From NCBI RefSeq assembly GCF_014641455.1, contig NZ_BMHT01000003.1, positions 181,921-245,920 on the forward strand: DNA of 64,000 nt, in the 5' to 3' direction. This DNA is from Hymenobacter cavernae. GTDB lineage: Bacteria > Bacteroidota > Bacteroidia > Cytophagales > Hymenobacteraceae. How positions within the stretch are numbered: position 1 is the first letter of the stretch; each line of letters opens with the position of its first letter. The notes beneath the pieces are model-generated. The model saw nothing but the letters and a program-made list of their open reading frames with translations. It was not told the origin of the DNA and did no database searches. Of this stretch, positions 50,977 through 59,248 are shown in pieces. A program made the translations under genes and the position numbers.

Positions 50977-51804
50977 ATGGTAAACAGATTATTGTTGCTC
51001 ATGGCCCTTTGCGCAAGCAGTGGCAATCTTTACGCGCAATCAACGGCGCAATCAACGGCGCAATCAACGGCGCCCTCAACTGACCCGCAAAAGGTTATTG
51101 AGTACTTCGATGTCAATAGGGTGAAAGTAACGTCGGAAAAGTGGGCCGATCATCGTGTCGAGACTACCTACCGAGACAGTGTCGGCGGCTCGGTGCGCGT
51201 GTTTTATCCGTCGGGCAAGCTCCGGTCGTATGTGCCTTACCTGAATATCAGACGGCATATTCATCACGGTGTCAGCAGCTACTACTACGAGAGCGGACAG
51301 GTTCGGATGCAGGAAGATTATGTGGGCGGCAAACTCCACGGCCAGCGGCTGACTTTCTACCCCGATGGCAAGCCCAGGCGCAAGGAAAGCTACGAGAAGG
51401 GCGTATTTGTGTCGGGCGAATGTTATGGGCCGGATGGTGCCCCAATCGCCTTTTTTTCCTACGACGTAATGCCGGTATATTCGGAAGGAGCCGGCGACAA
51501 AGATGCTGTGATGCAGGCCGTAATGGAAAACGTGCATTATCCACTAGAGGCAATGTGCCGGCATGTGAATGGTGTCGTGAGGATCTTGTTTGTCGTGGAT
51601 AAGAACGGCAAGGTGCAGAACGTGCGACCGGATAAGAAGACGTTGGAAGCCGAAGTGCCGGCTAATTTGCGGGACGTGTACGAGGAGCTGCAAAAGGCCG
51701 CCATGTTTGGCGTACGCCACCTCAAGGCCTTTACGCCGGGCAAACAAGATGGGGAACCCGTGGATGTTTCTTATACCGTACCTGTTACCTTTCGGATTAA
51801 ATAG
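50977..51804 (+). CDS. Secreted protein with MORN-type repeats and a TonB-like C-terminal domain
   Basis: A 275-residue protein with a signal peptide (cut after YAQ, about residue 21). Then QSTAQSTAQSTAPSTD is encoded by a 12-nt tandem repeat. Residues about 70-150 contain MORN/YwqK-type repeats (VFYPSGKLRSYVPY, YYESGQVRMQEDY, FYPDGKPRRKESY). The last about 95 residues have a TonB-C-like pattern (VHYPLEAMCRHVNGVVRILFVVDKNGKV). Proteins with this pairing are common in Bacteroidota, where they likely sit in the envelope; the task is unknown. The downstream gatB is in the same direction, with its ATG about 50 bp later. Confidence 0.8.
   Translation: MVNRLLLLMALCASSGNLYAQSTAQSTAQSTAPSTDPQKVIEYFDVNRVKVTSEKWADHRVETTYRDSVGGSVRVFYPSGKLRSYVPYLNIRRHIHHGVSSYYYESGQVRMQEDYVGGKLHGQRLTFYPDGKPRRKESYEKGVFVSGECYGPDGAPIAFFSYDVMPVYSEGAGDKDAVMQAVMENVHYPLEAMCRHVNGVVRILFVVDKNGKVQNVRPDKKTLEAEVPANLRDVYEELQKAAMFGVRHLKAFTPGKQDGEPVDVSYTVPVTFRIK
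51037..51072 (+). repeat. 12-nt tandem repeat (three units)
   Basis: CAATCAACGGCG is repeated three times exactly and once imperfectly. It encodes QSTA repeats just after the signal peptide. Copy number could vary by slippage, and unit length divisible by three keeps the frame. Confidence 0.9.
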
Positions 51805-51852
51805 TGAATTTTGAGCGTCGCTTATCAAGCAAAGCGCCCATTGCCTACTAGT

Positions 51853-53313
51853 ATGGACGAAACGATAAAAGCTAAATACCAGCCCGTTATCGGTCTGGAA
51901 GTACACGCGCAGCTGCTGACTCACAGCAAGATGTACTCGTCGGACGAGAATGAGTACGGCGCCCTGCCTAATAACAACCTAAGCGTGATTACCCTAGGTC
52001 ACCCCGGCACGCTGCCCCGCGTGAACCGCACGGCCGTGGACTACGCCATTAAGATGGGCCTGGCCACCAACTGCCAGATCACGCGCAACAACATCTTTGC
52101 GCGCAAAAACTATTTCTATCCCGACCTTCCCAAGGGCTACCAAATCACGCAGGATAAGACGCCAATCTGCACCGCCGGTCACGTTGATATTCGCCTGCCC
52201 GATGGTACGGAGAAGAAGATCGGCCTGACGCGCATTCACATGGAGGAAGACGCGGGCAAGTCGATGCACTTGGCGGGCGAGGTAGAGACGCTGGTGGATT
52301 TGAACCGCGCCGGTGTGCCGCTCATCGAAATTGTGTCGGAGCCCGACCTGCGTACTGCTGACGAGGCATATGCCTATCTTACCGAGATTAAAAAGCTGGT
52401 GGAATACCTAGGTGTCTGCGACGGCAATATGGAGGAAGGCTCGCTGCGCTGCGATGCCAACATCTCCGTGATGCTGAAGGACGCCAAGCAGTTCGGGATG
52501 AAGGTGGAAGTGAAGAACATGAACTCCTTCCGCAACGTGCAGCGCGCCATCGACCATGAAATCGAGCGTCAGATTGCCATCCTGGAAGCCGGTGAGGAAG
52601 TGACCAGTGAAACCCGCGGCTTCGACGCGGCCAGCGGCACTACTAACGGCCAGCGGAGCAAGGAAACGATGAACGACTATCGGTACTTCCCCGAGCCCGA
52701 CCTGACGCCCGTTATCATCGACGACGCGTGGCTGCACCGCGTGCAGGCCGAGTTGCCGGCGCTGCCGCAGCAGCTCTATGCCCGCTTCACCCGCGAGCTA
52801 GGTTTGTCGGATTATGACGCCAACGTACTCATCGATCAGAAGGAAGTCGCCCTGTTCTTCGACGAGCTGAGCCGCCTGACCACCAACGCCAAAGCGGCTG
52901 CCAACTGGGTGCAAGGCCCCGTGAAGTCGTATTTGAACGAGCGCGCCGTGACGATGGAAAACTTTCCGCTCACGCCCCAGCACCTCGCCGACATCATCAA
53001 ATTGATTGATGATAACAAGATCAGTCACTCGGTGGCATCCAAGCAGCTCTTCCCGTACTTGCTGGAAAACCCCACGCAAACGGCCGCCGCTGCGGCCGAG
53101 TCGCAAGGGCTGTTGCAGCAGTCGGATGCGGGCGAGCTGGAAGCCTTGATTCAGCAGGTGCTCGACGCCAACCCGGCGAAAGTGGCCGAGTACCGGGCCG
53201 GCAAAAAGTCGCTCACGGGCATGTTTATGGGCGAGCTGATGAAGCTCACCGGTGGCAAAGCCGACCCAAAAGCGGCAAATCAGTTGCTGCGCCAGAAACT
53301 AGACGCGGCCTAG
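51853..53313 (+). CDS. gatB: Aspartyl/glutamyl-tRNA amidotransferase subunit B
   Basis: The ATG at 51853 (MDETIKAKYQPVIGLEVHAQ) is chosen since GatB normally begins close to the IGLEVHxQL motif; this gives 486 residues. GatB holds the kinase site that phosphorylates misacylated Glu- or Asp-tRNA before GatA delivers ammonia. Family motifs include FYPDLPKGYQITQ, IHMEEDAGKS, DLNRAGVPLIEIVSEPD and GSLRCDANISV, and the C-terminal YqeY-like domain (about 335-486) is complete. No gatA or gatC is adjacent. Confidence 0.96.
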   Translation: MDETIKAKYQPVIGLEVHAQLLTHSKMYSSDENEYGALPNNNLSVITLGHPGTLPRVNRTAVDYAIKMGLATNCQITRNNIFARKNYFYPDLPKGYQITQDKTPICTAGHVDIRLPDGTEKKIGLTRIHMEEDAGKSMHLAGEVETLVDLNRAGVPLIEIVSEPDLRTADEAYAYLTEIKKLVEYLGVCDGNMEEGSLRCDANISVMLKDAKQFGMKVEVKNMNSFRNVQRAIDHEIERQIAILEAGEEVTSETRGFDAASGTTNGQRSKETMNDYRYFPEPDLTPVIIDDAWLHRVQAELPALPQQLYARFTRELGLSDYDANVLIDQKEVALFFDELSRLTTNAKAAANWVQGPVKSYLNERAVTMENFPLTPQHLADIIKLIDDNKISHSVASKQLFPYLLENPTQTAAAAAESQGLLQQSDAGELEALIQQVLDANPAKVAEYRAGKKSLTGMFMGELMKLTGGKADPKAANQLLRQKLDAA

Positions 53314-53374
53314 CCTTGTTTAAGCGCTAGCTCAACCAGAAAGCGCAAAACGTCAGGCGGCGCCTGGAGTCTTT

Positions 53375-53484
53375 GTCATTTCGACCATGTTGCGCATCAA
53401 GCAAGGAGGAGAAATCTCGCGTGCTGACGTTGGCTAGTAACCACAACGTCAGCACGCGAGATTTCTCCCGTTGGTCGAAATGAC
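53375..53484. repeat. Intergenic palindrome, family B copy 3
   Basis: GTCATTTCGACCA ... GAGAAATCTCGCGTGCTGAC pairs with GTCAGCACGCGAGATTTCTC ... TGGTCGAAATGAC. The left arm has about 20 extra bases. It occupies most of the 53314-53610 gap; nothing else is clear there. Confidence 0.9.
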
Positions 53485-53561
53485 TGGCCTTTAGCGTTCT
53501 TGGTATAGGCTAGGATCATCTGGTTCTTATCCAATCCATGCGACTTCTCGTTCTAAATACT

Positions 53562-53569
53562 GACCTTTG
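53562..53569 (+). promoter_or_regulatory. Candidate -7 promoter element (GACCTTTG) for the TlpA-like gene
   Basis: One mismatch to TAnnTTTG, about 42 bp before the ATG. It resembles the sequences before ispG and alaS. Confidence 0.3.
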
Positions 53570-53610
53570 CAAACCGATTCGCCGGTAACTAGCTGGCCGA
53601 TTCATCCGAG

Positions 53611-54756
53611 ATGATGCACAACATGAAAAGTCTTCTGCTAGTTGGCACCCTGCTGGGTATGGCCAATGCCTGTAACAAAGCCACGCCTCCAACTAATTCA
53701 GCCGGAGGTGCTTACGAAGTGAGCGGCGAGCTGACGAATGCGCCCGCCGGCACGAAAGTGTATTTGGCCGAGCTAGGTGACAACCAGTTCCTGTCGCGCG
53801 ATACGGCAACCGTTGATGATAAAGGCCGCTTCACGCTCAAAGGCACTACGCCCGAAGCCAGCGTGTACCAGGTGAAGGTGAACGACGCCAACCAGGTGCT
53901 TGTGATGCTGAGCAATGGCGCCAACCTGCAACTCCGCGGCGACGCCCAAAAGCTAGGTGACACCTACTCGGTGCAGGGCTCCAAGGATTCTGAGCTGATG
54001 CAGCAGCTCACGCGCATCATGCAAAGCTCGAAAACGGCCATGAGTAAGCTGGAGCAGCGCTACGAGCAGGCTGCGCAGACCGGCAAAGCCGACTCCATGC
54101 AGGCAATTCAGGCGTCGGCGTTTGCCATTCAGGCCCAGAACACGGCGGCAACCAAGCAGCTGGTGCGGCAGAACCCGACTTCTCCGGTAGCGGCGTTCGT
54201 TGTGAGTAGCTTATTGAACCCCGATGAGCAGTTCACCTTCGCCGATTCGATGGCGACGCAGTTCAAGAAGGCGTTGCCCGATTCGCGCTACACGAAAGTG
54301 CTGGCTGCCAAGCTAGATCCGCTACGCTCCACCGCCGTTGGCGTGGTAGCGCCCGAAATCAAGCTGGCGGCACCCGACGGAAAGGAAGTGGCGCTGTCGT
54401 CGCTACGGGGCAAGTACGTGCTAATCGACTTCTGGGCTTCGTGGTGCGGCCCGTGCCGCCAGGAAAACCCGAACGTGGTGCGCATGTACAACAAGTTCAA
54501 AGATAAAGGCTTCGCCATCTACAGCGTTTCCTTCGACCAGGACCGCGCTAAGTGGCTCAAAGCCATTGCCAACGACAAGCTCACCTGGACGCAGGTTTCG
54601 GACCTGAAAGGTTGGGAAAGCGCCGCTGGTCAGACCTACGGCGTGAAAGCCATTCCGCAAACGGTGCTGCTCGACCCGCAAGGTCGCATCATCGCCAAAA
54701 ACCTGCGCGGCCCTGAGCTGGAAGCCAAGCTAGCTTCGCTCATTCCTGGCGCGTAA
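53611..54756 (+). CDS. TlpA-like thiol-disulfide oxidoreductase, lipoprotein, with DUF4369 domain
   Basis: A 381-residue protein (or 377 from the ATG at 53623). The signal ends in MANAC, a weak lipobox. Residues about 35-125 resemble the N-terminal DUF4369 domain (VSGELTNAPAGTKVYLAEL and GRFTLKGTTPE). The C-terminal thioredoxin domain has WCGPC with Cys279 and Cys282, and a cis-Pro in KAIPQTVLLD. Such proteins reduce disulfides in the periplasm, often for cytochrome c or outer-membrane proteins. It is followed by a strong terminator and is monocistronic. Confidence 0.93.
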   Translation: MMHNMKSLLLVGTLLGMANACNKATPPTNSAGGAYEVSGELTNAPAGTKVYLAELGDNQFLSRDTATVDDKGRFTLKGTTPEASVYQVKVNDANQVLVMLSNGANLQLRGDAQKLGDTYSVQGSKDSELMQQLTRIMQSSKTAMSKLEQRYEQAAQTGKADSMQAIQASAFAIQAQNTAATKQLVRQNPTSPVAAFVVSSLLNPDEQFTFADSMATQFKKALPDSRYTKVLAAKLDPLRSTAVGVVAPEIKLAAPDGKEVALSSLRGKYVLIDFWASWCGPCRQENPNVVRMYNKFKDKGFAIYSVSFDQDRAKWLKAIANDKLTWTQVSDLKGWESAAGQTYGVKAIPQTVLLDPQGRIIAKNLRGPELEAKLASLIPGA

Positions 54757-54777
54757 GGTTGTAAACTTTGCAACATG

Positions 54778-54808
54778 AAAGCGGCGGCCCGAAGAGGCCG
54801 CCGCTTTT
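54778..54808 (+). terminator. Rho-independent terminator
   Basis: AAAGCGGCGGCC (54778-54789) pairs with GGCCGCCGCTTT (54796-54807), then T. Confidence 0.92.
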
Positions 54809-54822
54809 GTTATAATGCAGTT

Positions 54823-54922
54823 GTAGCGCGAAGCCTGAGCTTCGCGTATCGTTGAACGACCGGATCTAGGTCTTGCTAATCCAAGTCGTTCAGCGATACG
54901 CGAAGCTCAGGCTTCGCGCTAC
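54823..54922. repeat. Intergenic palindrome, family A copy 4
   Basis: GTAGCGCGAAGCCTGAGC ... TATCGTTGAACGAC pairs with GTCGTTCAGCGATACGCGAA ... TTCGCGCTAC. The loop holds ATCTAGGT, a near match of ACCTAGGT. Confidence 0.9.
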
Positions 54923-54932
54923 AGAAAGAAAC

Positions 54933-55718
54933 CTAGCTCAGGAACATTCGCTGCATGGCTTGCCACAGCAACTTCTTCCGGCTGTTGTCTTCCTCAATCA
55001 GCTCGATTTCGGCGGCGGGTAAGTAGGCGACGTCGTTGACCAGCAGCACGGGTTCGTAGAGTTGTGTTTTGTACACGGCAACGTCGAGCAGGTTTTTGCC
55101 GAATCCGATAATCTGCTTGGCCGCCAACGTTTGGCGCAAGGTACTGAGTGCTACCGGTAAATGGGATTCCACATTAACCAATACTACATCTTCCACAATC
55201 AGCCGGATAGCTTTCAGAACGTTGTTGAGGAACACGTTCCTGGGCAAACGTTGAAACCGCACAGGGTCCAGGCGCACCAGAATGACGAGCCCGTTTGGGT
55301 TGCTGCCTAGGGTAGAAAATGGCGTATTTGCTACCGGCGAAGAGGTGGCAGTAGGTTGGCGTGGAGCGCTAGGCGCCGGTATGGGTGGCGGCGCGGGAGC
55401 CGGTGTGGGCTCGGGAACTGGCTTCGGCGCTGGCGCCGGACTTGGCTGTAGGTTTAAGCCTGCCAGTGAGGGTAGCTTGCCGGGCGCTGGCGGTGCAATG
55501 GGTGGAGGCGAAGTAACTGGCTTTGGCGCAGGCGCAGCAGTTGGTACCACAGGCCTAGGTTCTGGTGCCGCTACCACCGGTATGGGAGCAGGCGGCGGCA
55601 CAACAGCTTCTACGGGTGCGGCCGGAGCCAATAGCTCCGCATCCGGCTCCGCTACCACGTAGAGCGACGTATTCGTATAAAACGTTGAGAAAAAGGCTAA
55701 AGCGGCCTGCTGATCCAC
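54933..55718 (-). CDS. Hypothetical protein with Pro/Ala-rich linker; possible clamp-loader psi-like C-terminal domain
   Basis: A 261-residue protein. A short N-terminal helix (residues about 1-25, MDQQAALAFFSTFYTNTSLYVV) precedes a Pro/Ala-rich linker of about 100 residues, then a compact domain (about 142-261). In that domain, FLNNVLKAIRLIVEDVVLVN, IIGFG, LYEPVLLVNDVAYLPAAEI and KKLLWQAMQRMF follow the order seen in DNA polymerase III psi (HolD): a helix, a valine-rich strand, then an LW-x-x-(L/M) helix near the end. That is a weak remote resemblance. The start codon appears to be GTG at 55718. The next gene is a thioesterase; no polymerase gene is near. Confidence 0.6.
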   Translation of the reverse strand: MDQQAALAFFSTFYTNTSLYVVAEPDAELLAPAAPVEAVVPPPAPIPVVAAPEPRPVVPTAAPAPKPVTSPPPIAPPAPGKLPSLAGLNLQPSPAPAPKPVPEPTPAPAPPPIPAPSAPRQPTATSSPVANTPFSTLGSNPNGLVILVRLDPVRFQRLPRNVFLNNVLKAIRLIVEDVVLVNVESHLPVALSTLRQTLAAKQIIGFGKNLLDVAVYKTQLYEPVLLVNDVAYLPAAEIELIEEDNSRKKLLWQAMQRMFLS

Positions 55719-55730
55719 GGAATACAGAAT

Positions 55731-56249
55731 TTATTCGAGTTCAAAAAGGGCTTTCAGCTCGTTGGCGTCGCGGGGGTGCAGGCGCCCGGCCAGCACTAAG
55801 CGCAATTGCCGCCGACGCAACGCTCCTTCGTACAAGCTGATTTCTTCAGCTGTTTCCGGCACCGCCTCCGGCACGTCAATCGGGCGGCCCGACTGATCTA
55901 CGGCCACAAAGGTGAAGAAGGCTTCGTTCGACTTGAACTTGGTCCCGTTCGGCACGTCTTCCGACCACACCTCAATGTGCACTTCCATCGACGAGCTGAA
56001 CGCGCGCGTAACCTGGGCCTGCAACGTAATAACATTACCTAGCCGAATGCCCGCCTGAAACGACACGTTATCAACGGAAGCTGTAACGACGATGCGGTTG
56101 GAGTGGCGCTGGGCAGAAATAGCGGCGGCAATGTCCATCAGGTGCATCATGCGGCCGCCCATGAGGTTGTTGAGCGTATTGGTATCGTTGGGCAGCACCA
56201 ACTCGGTCATAATCACGAACGAGTCTTTAACGGGCTTCTGTTTGCGCAT
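55731..56249 (-). CDS. Acyl-CoA thioesterase, hotdog fold
   Basis: A 172-residue protein of the YciA/ACOT-like branch that hydrolyses acyl-CoA to free acid and CoA. LPNDTNTLNNLMGGRMMHLMDIAAAISAQRHSN (about residues 19-51) is the characteristic Asn/Gly-rich helix start; the Asn in NNLMGG and the Asp in LMDIAAA are the expected catalytic region. The second strand segment is VTASVDNVSFQAGIRLGNVITLQAQVTRAFSSSMEVHIEVW. Complete and cytosolic. The psi-like gene begins 12 bp downstream of its stop on the same strand, so they probably share a transcript. Confidence 0.92.
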   Translation of the reverse strand: MRKQKPVKDSFVIMTELVLPNDTNTLNNLMGGRMMHLMDIAAAISAQRHSNRIVVTASVDNVSFQAGIRLGNVITLQAQVTRAFSSSMEVHIEVWSEDVPNGTKFKSNEAFFTFVAVDQSGRPIDVPEAVPETAEEISLYEGALRRRQLRLVLAGRLHPRDANELKALFELE

Positions 56250-56313
56250 TCAGGTGGAGGTTATTCAGCGGGAAAATGTGGCGCAAAGATAGGAGAGTGG
56301 CAGATGCGGCGGT

Positions 56314-56964
56314 TTACTTGTTTGTCCGGTGAAAATTGTCAACAAACCTAGGCAGTTCCTTCAATGGCCTTAAGTCGCTCTTATCTTTTTCATCATCCAG
56401 ATCTTGAAAGTCGTAATCACGCACTTCCATTACACAGTCGTATTCTCCTAATACGTTATCCAGAGTAATGAGCCCGTACAATGCTACTGTATCGGGATTG
56501 TGGTTTTTAATCCCTTTAGAGTAGATGATCAGATCGAGCGAGTCGCCTTCTACGAGAGGATGAAAATACATTTCAGACGGCGTGAACTTAAGAGAGCGGT
56601 ACTCCAGGATAAAATCGCTCGTGTCTCGTTGCCTAAACGCTGTTACTTTCCATCCCTGCATTAAAGGTGCTGCATCTACGATCCTGCGGACGACTGAGAA
56701 TTTTGTCTTGTCTCCTTCTGGTGAAATTACTAGTGCCCGTGTCTTTTTAATCTCACTAGAAACCTCTACTGCTAAGCCGTCAGTTATAGGTTGAAGGTGC
56801 TCGATTATTAGGTCTAGCTTCTCATCTCGACTAGACTCGTTGAGATGTTCAAAGCTCTCTTTATTGTTTACGAACCATGTCCAAAAGTTTTTAATCTTAT
56901 CATCTGTGCTAGGAGTACAGCTAGTGATAATAGCTGCTATACTGAGTAAAGCAAAAAAACGCAT
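56314..56964 (-). CDS. Hypothetical lipoprotein, 216 aa
   Basis: The signal MRFFALLSIAAIITSC ends in a lipobox (Cys16). The mature protein begins with helices (IKNFWTWFVNNKESFEHL and EKLDLIIEHLQPITDGL) and continues with mixed alpha/beta, ending in an acidic patch (DYDFQDLDDEKDKSDL). It is more AT-rich than most genes here and has many A-ending codons, which suggests different ancestry. I do not recognise the family. It is monocistronic. Confidence 0.75.
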   Translation of the reverse strand: MRFFALLSIAAIITSCTPSTDDKIKNFWTWFVNNKESFEHLNESSRDEKLDLIIEHLQPITDGLAVEVSSEIKKTRALVISPEGDKTKFSVVRRIVDAAPLMQGWKVTAFRQRDTSDFILEYRSLKFTPSEMYFHPLVEGDSLDLIIYSKGIKNHNPDTVALYGLITLDNVLGEYDCVMEVRDYDFQDLDDEKDKSDLRPLKELPRFVDNFHRTNK

Positions 56965-57002
56965 AGGTAGGATTTAGAAAGTTGATTATTCTAAGCCTAG
57001 CC

Positions 57003-57656
57003 TCACCCTTGCCACCCCGCCTTCCCCAGCAGCGGCACAAAACGAAACTCTTCAAACACTTCCCGCGAAAACTCATGTTCTGTTTCGCGCACCACGCGCA
57101 TCATGTGCTGTGCCTGCGCATCACCCACCGGAATAACCAAAGAGCCGCCCACCCGCAACTGCTGGAGTAACGGTCGTGGTAGGTTGGGCGAACCGGCCGT
57201 AACCAGAATCTTATCGAAGGGCGCGTGCTGAGGCAAACCTAGGGAGCCGTCGCCGCAGAAGAGGTGAGCCGACTGGTGCAGGCCAGCCAAGCGACGGCGC
57301 GTGCGCTCAAACAGCACGGGCTGGTACTCAATGCTGTATACGTGGGGCGTAATCTGGAGCAGCACGCAGCACTGGTAGCCCGAGCCGGTGCCGATTTCCA
57401 GCACCCGCTCGTGCGGACCTAGGTCGAGCAACTGCGTCTGATAAGCAACGGTGTAAGGCTGCGAAATCGTTTGGCCTTCGCCAATCGGAAAGGCCTTGTC
57501 CTGGTAGGCGTGTTCCTGGAAAGCGGACTCAAAAAACAGGTGGCGCGGCACCACAGACAGAGCCGCCAGCACCTGCTCATCGTGGATGCCTTTGCGGCGC
57601 AGCTCGGCCACGAGGGCACGGCGCAAACCGCGGTGGCGGTAACTATCAGCGTGCAT
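57003..57656 (-). CDS. pcm: Protein-L-isoaspartate O-methyltransferase
   Basis: The ATG at 57656 (MHADSYRHRGLR) gives 217 residues and matches the family start; an upstream ATG at 57677 adds only PPPLFP. The enzyme methylates isoaspartyl residues for protein repair. The SAM-binding motif is VLEIGTGSGYQCCVL and the hallmark GQTISQPYTVAYQT precedes it, with VPRHLFF and KILVTAGSPNLP also present. Divergent from the sugar transferase, and monocistronic. Confidence 0.95.
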   Translation of the reverse strand: MHADSYRHRGLRRALVAELRRKGIHDEQVLAALSVVPRHLFFESAFQEHAYQDKAFPIGEGQTISQPYTVAYQTQLLDLGPHERVLEIGTGSGYQCCVLLQITPHVYSIEYQPVLFERTRRRLAGLHQSAHLFCGDGSLGLPQHAPFDKILVTAGSPNLPRPLLQQLRVGGSLVIPVGDAQAQHMMRVVRETEHEFSREVFEEFRFVPLLGKAGWQG

Positions 57657-57676
57657 GGGGAAGAGTGGCGGAGGCA

Positions 57677-57708
57677 TTGTCGGGTTCCGGTTTATTGCCC
57701 TACCTTTG
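57677..57708 (+). promoter_or_regulatory. Likely sigma-A-type promoter for the sugar transferase
   Basis: TTG at 57677-57679 and TACCTTTG at 57701-57708, separated by 21 bp, fit the Bacteroidota -33/-7 pattern. Transcription would start near 57714, which rules out the GTG at 57665 as a translation start. Confidence 0.5.
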
Positions 57709-57823
57709 CGGCGGTGCAAAGCAGGCGAAAAGCCCCGCAGTGCAGCGCCAGCCGCGAAAATACGGCTTCCGTCTCACAAATCAACTTGCCTGCCGGGGCC
57801 GTCCGGATGGGCCGCTACCACCC

Positions 57824-59242
57824 TTGATCCGTACCTTCCAAAAACTGAAGCTGATAACTGCCGATTTCGGAGCAGCTTTGTTGGCCTGGATTTTTTTCTT
57901 TTTGCTGCGCAAGTACCTGCTCAGCGAAATGATGGAAGGATATCATTTCACCGAAAGCGCCGTTTTCTTCCTGGTCGGCTCCTCCGCGATGATTGCCGTG
58001 TTCTGGACGGTGCTCTACGCGCTGATTGGCGAGTACCGGGACATCTTTCGCAAGTCGCGCCTGGCCGAGATTATTCGCCTGGCTAGGGTATCGATCATTG
58101 GGGCGGTCATCATCTTCTTCGTGTTGTTGCTCGATGACCAGGGTGTAAAGAACTATCAGCTTTATTATAAGACCATTACGGCCTACTTCGTGCTACACTT
58201 CACCATCACGGCGGTACTGCGGACGTGGGCTGTATCGAGCGTGCAGAAGCTGGTGTATAGCGGGGCTATTTCCTTTAATACGCTGCTGGTCGGCTCGAAT
58301 GCCCTGGCCCGTGACACCTACCACGAGCTGCAACGCACCGGCCGCCACCTAGGTTTGAAGCTCGTAGGGTTTGCGCCAGTAGGCGACACGGTGGATGCGG
58401 AGTTAGCCGCCGAGTTGCCAGCACGAGGCTCTTATCTGCGGTTGCCGGCGCTCATTCGAGCCCTGAAAATTGAGCAGGTTGTTATCAGCATCGAGCCGAG
58501 CGAGCACCGCATGATTCAGCAGATTCTGACCCTGCTGGAAGGCACGCCCGCCCGCGTGAGCATCCTGCCCGACCTCTATCAGATGCTGCTCGGGTCGGTG
58601 AAGGTGAACCACCTATTCGGTACGCCGCTGATCGAAATCAAGCAGGATTTGCTGCCGCTGTGGCAGGAAGTAACCAAGCGGGCGTTGGATGTAATCGTAT
58701 CGGCGTTGTTTCTGGTGCTGGCCTGGCCGGTGTACGCTTTCACGGCCGTGATGGTCAAACTTTCGTCGCCGGGCCCCGTGTTCTACTCGCAGGATCGAAT
58801 TGGGCTGCACGCCGTGCCGTTTCGCATCTATAAGTTTCGCTCGATGTACGTGAATGCCGAGCAGATGGGCCCCGCACTCAGCTCCGACCACGACCCGCGC
58901 ATCACGCCTTGGGGCCGCTTCATGCGGAAAGTCCGGCTGGATGAGCTACCGCAGTTCTGGAACGTGCTCAAGGGCGACATGAGCCTGGTGGGGCCGCGCC
59001 CCGAGCGGCAGTTCTTCATCGACCAGATCGTGAAAGTGGCGCCGCACTACCGCCACCTGCACCGTGTGCGCCCCGGCCTCACGAGCCTAGGCCAGGTGAA
59101 ATACGGTTACGCCGAAACTGTCCCGCAGATGGTGGAGCGCCTCAAGTTCGACATCCTCTACATTGAAAATATGAGCTTGGCCATGGACTTCCGCGTGTTC
59201 CTCTACACGCTGAAAATCATCGTGGAAGGAAGAGGAAAATGA
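57824..59242 (+). CDS. Polyprenyl-phosphate sugar phosphotransferase (exopolysaccharide initiation)
   Basis: The frame is open from 57665, but the promoter and family start favour TTG at 57824 (LIRTFQKLKLITADFGA), giving 472 residues. The enzyme moves a sugar-1-phosphate to undecaprenyl phosphate to start a surface polysaccharide. Four N-terminal helices (about 10-140) and a Rossmann-like middle (about 150-270) lead to the C-terminal transferase domain: a helix, KLSSPGPVFYSQDRIGLHAVPFRIYKFRSM, DELPQFWNVLKGDMSLVGPRPE and RPGLTSLGQV. All key motifs of WcaJ-type enzymes are present. No further glycan genes are adjacent. Confidence 0.9.
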   Translation: MIRTFQKLKLITADFGAALLAWIFFFLLRKYLLSEMMEGYHFTESAVFFLVGSSAMIAVFWTVLYALIGEYRDIFRKSRLAEIIRLARVSIIGAVIIFFVLLLDDQGVKNYQLYYKTITAYFVLHFTITAVLRTWAVSSVQKLVYSGAISFNTLLVGSNALARDTYHELQRTGRHLGLKLVGFAPVGDTVDAELAAELPARGSYLRLPALIRALKIEQVVISIEPSEHRMIQQILTLLEGTPARVSILPDLYQMLLGSVKVNHLFGTPLIEIKQDLLPLWQEVTKRALDVIVSALFLVLAWPVYAFTAVMVKLSSPGPVFYSQDRIGLHAVPFRIYKFRSMYVNAEQMGPALSSDHDPRITPWGRFMRKVRLDELPQFWNVLKGDMSLVGPRPERQFFIDQIVKVAPHYRHLHRVRPGLTSLGQVKYGYAETVPQMVERLKFDILYIENMSLAMDFRVFLYTLKIIVEGRGK

Positions 59243-59248
59243 AGTTTT

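Noticed and set aside
8339..53484. CRISPR array
   Set aside because: Repeated palindromes are far apart, have no regular spacers and no cas genes are present.
55282..55662. Gly-rich plus-strand frame of 126 codons
   Set aside because: It is the antisense of the Pro/Ala-rich linker of the psi-like gene.
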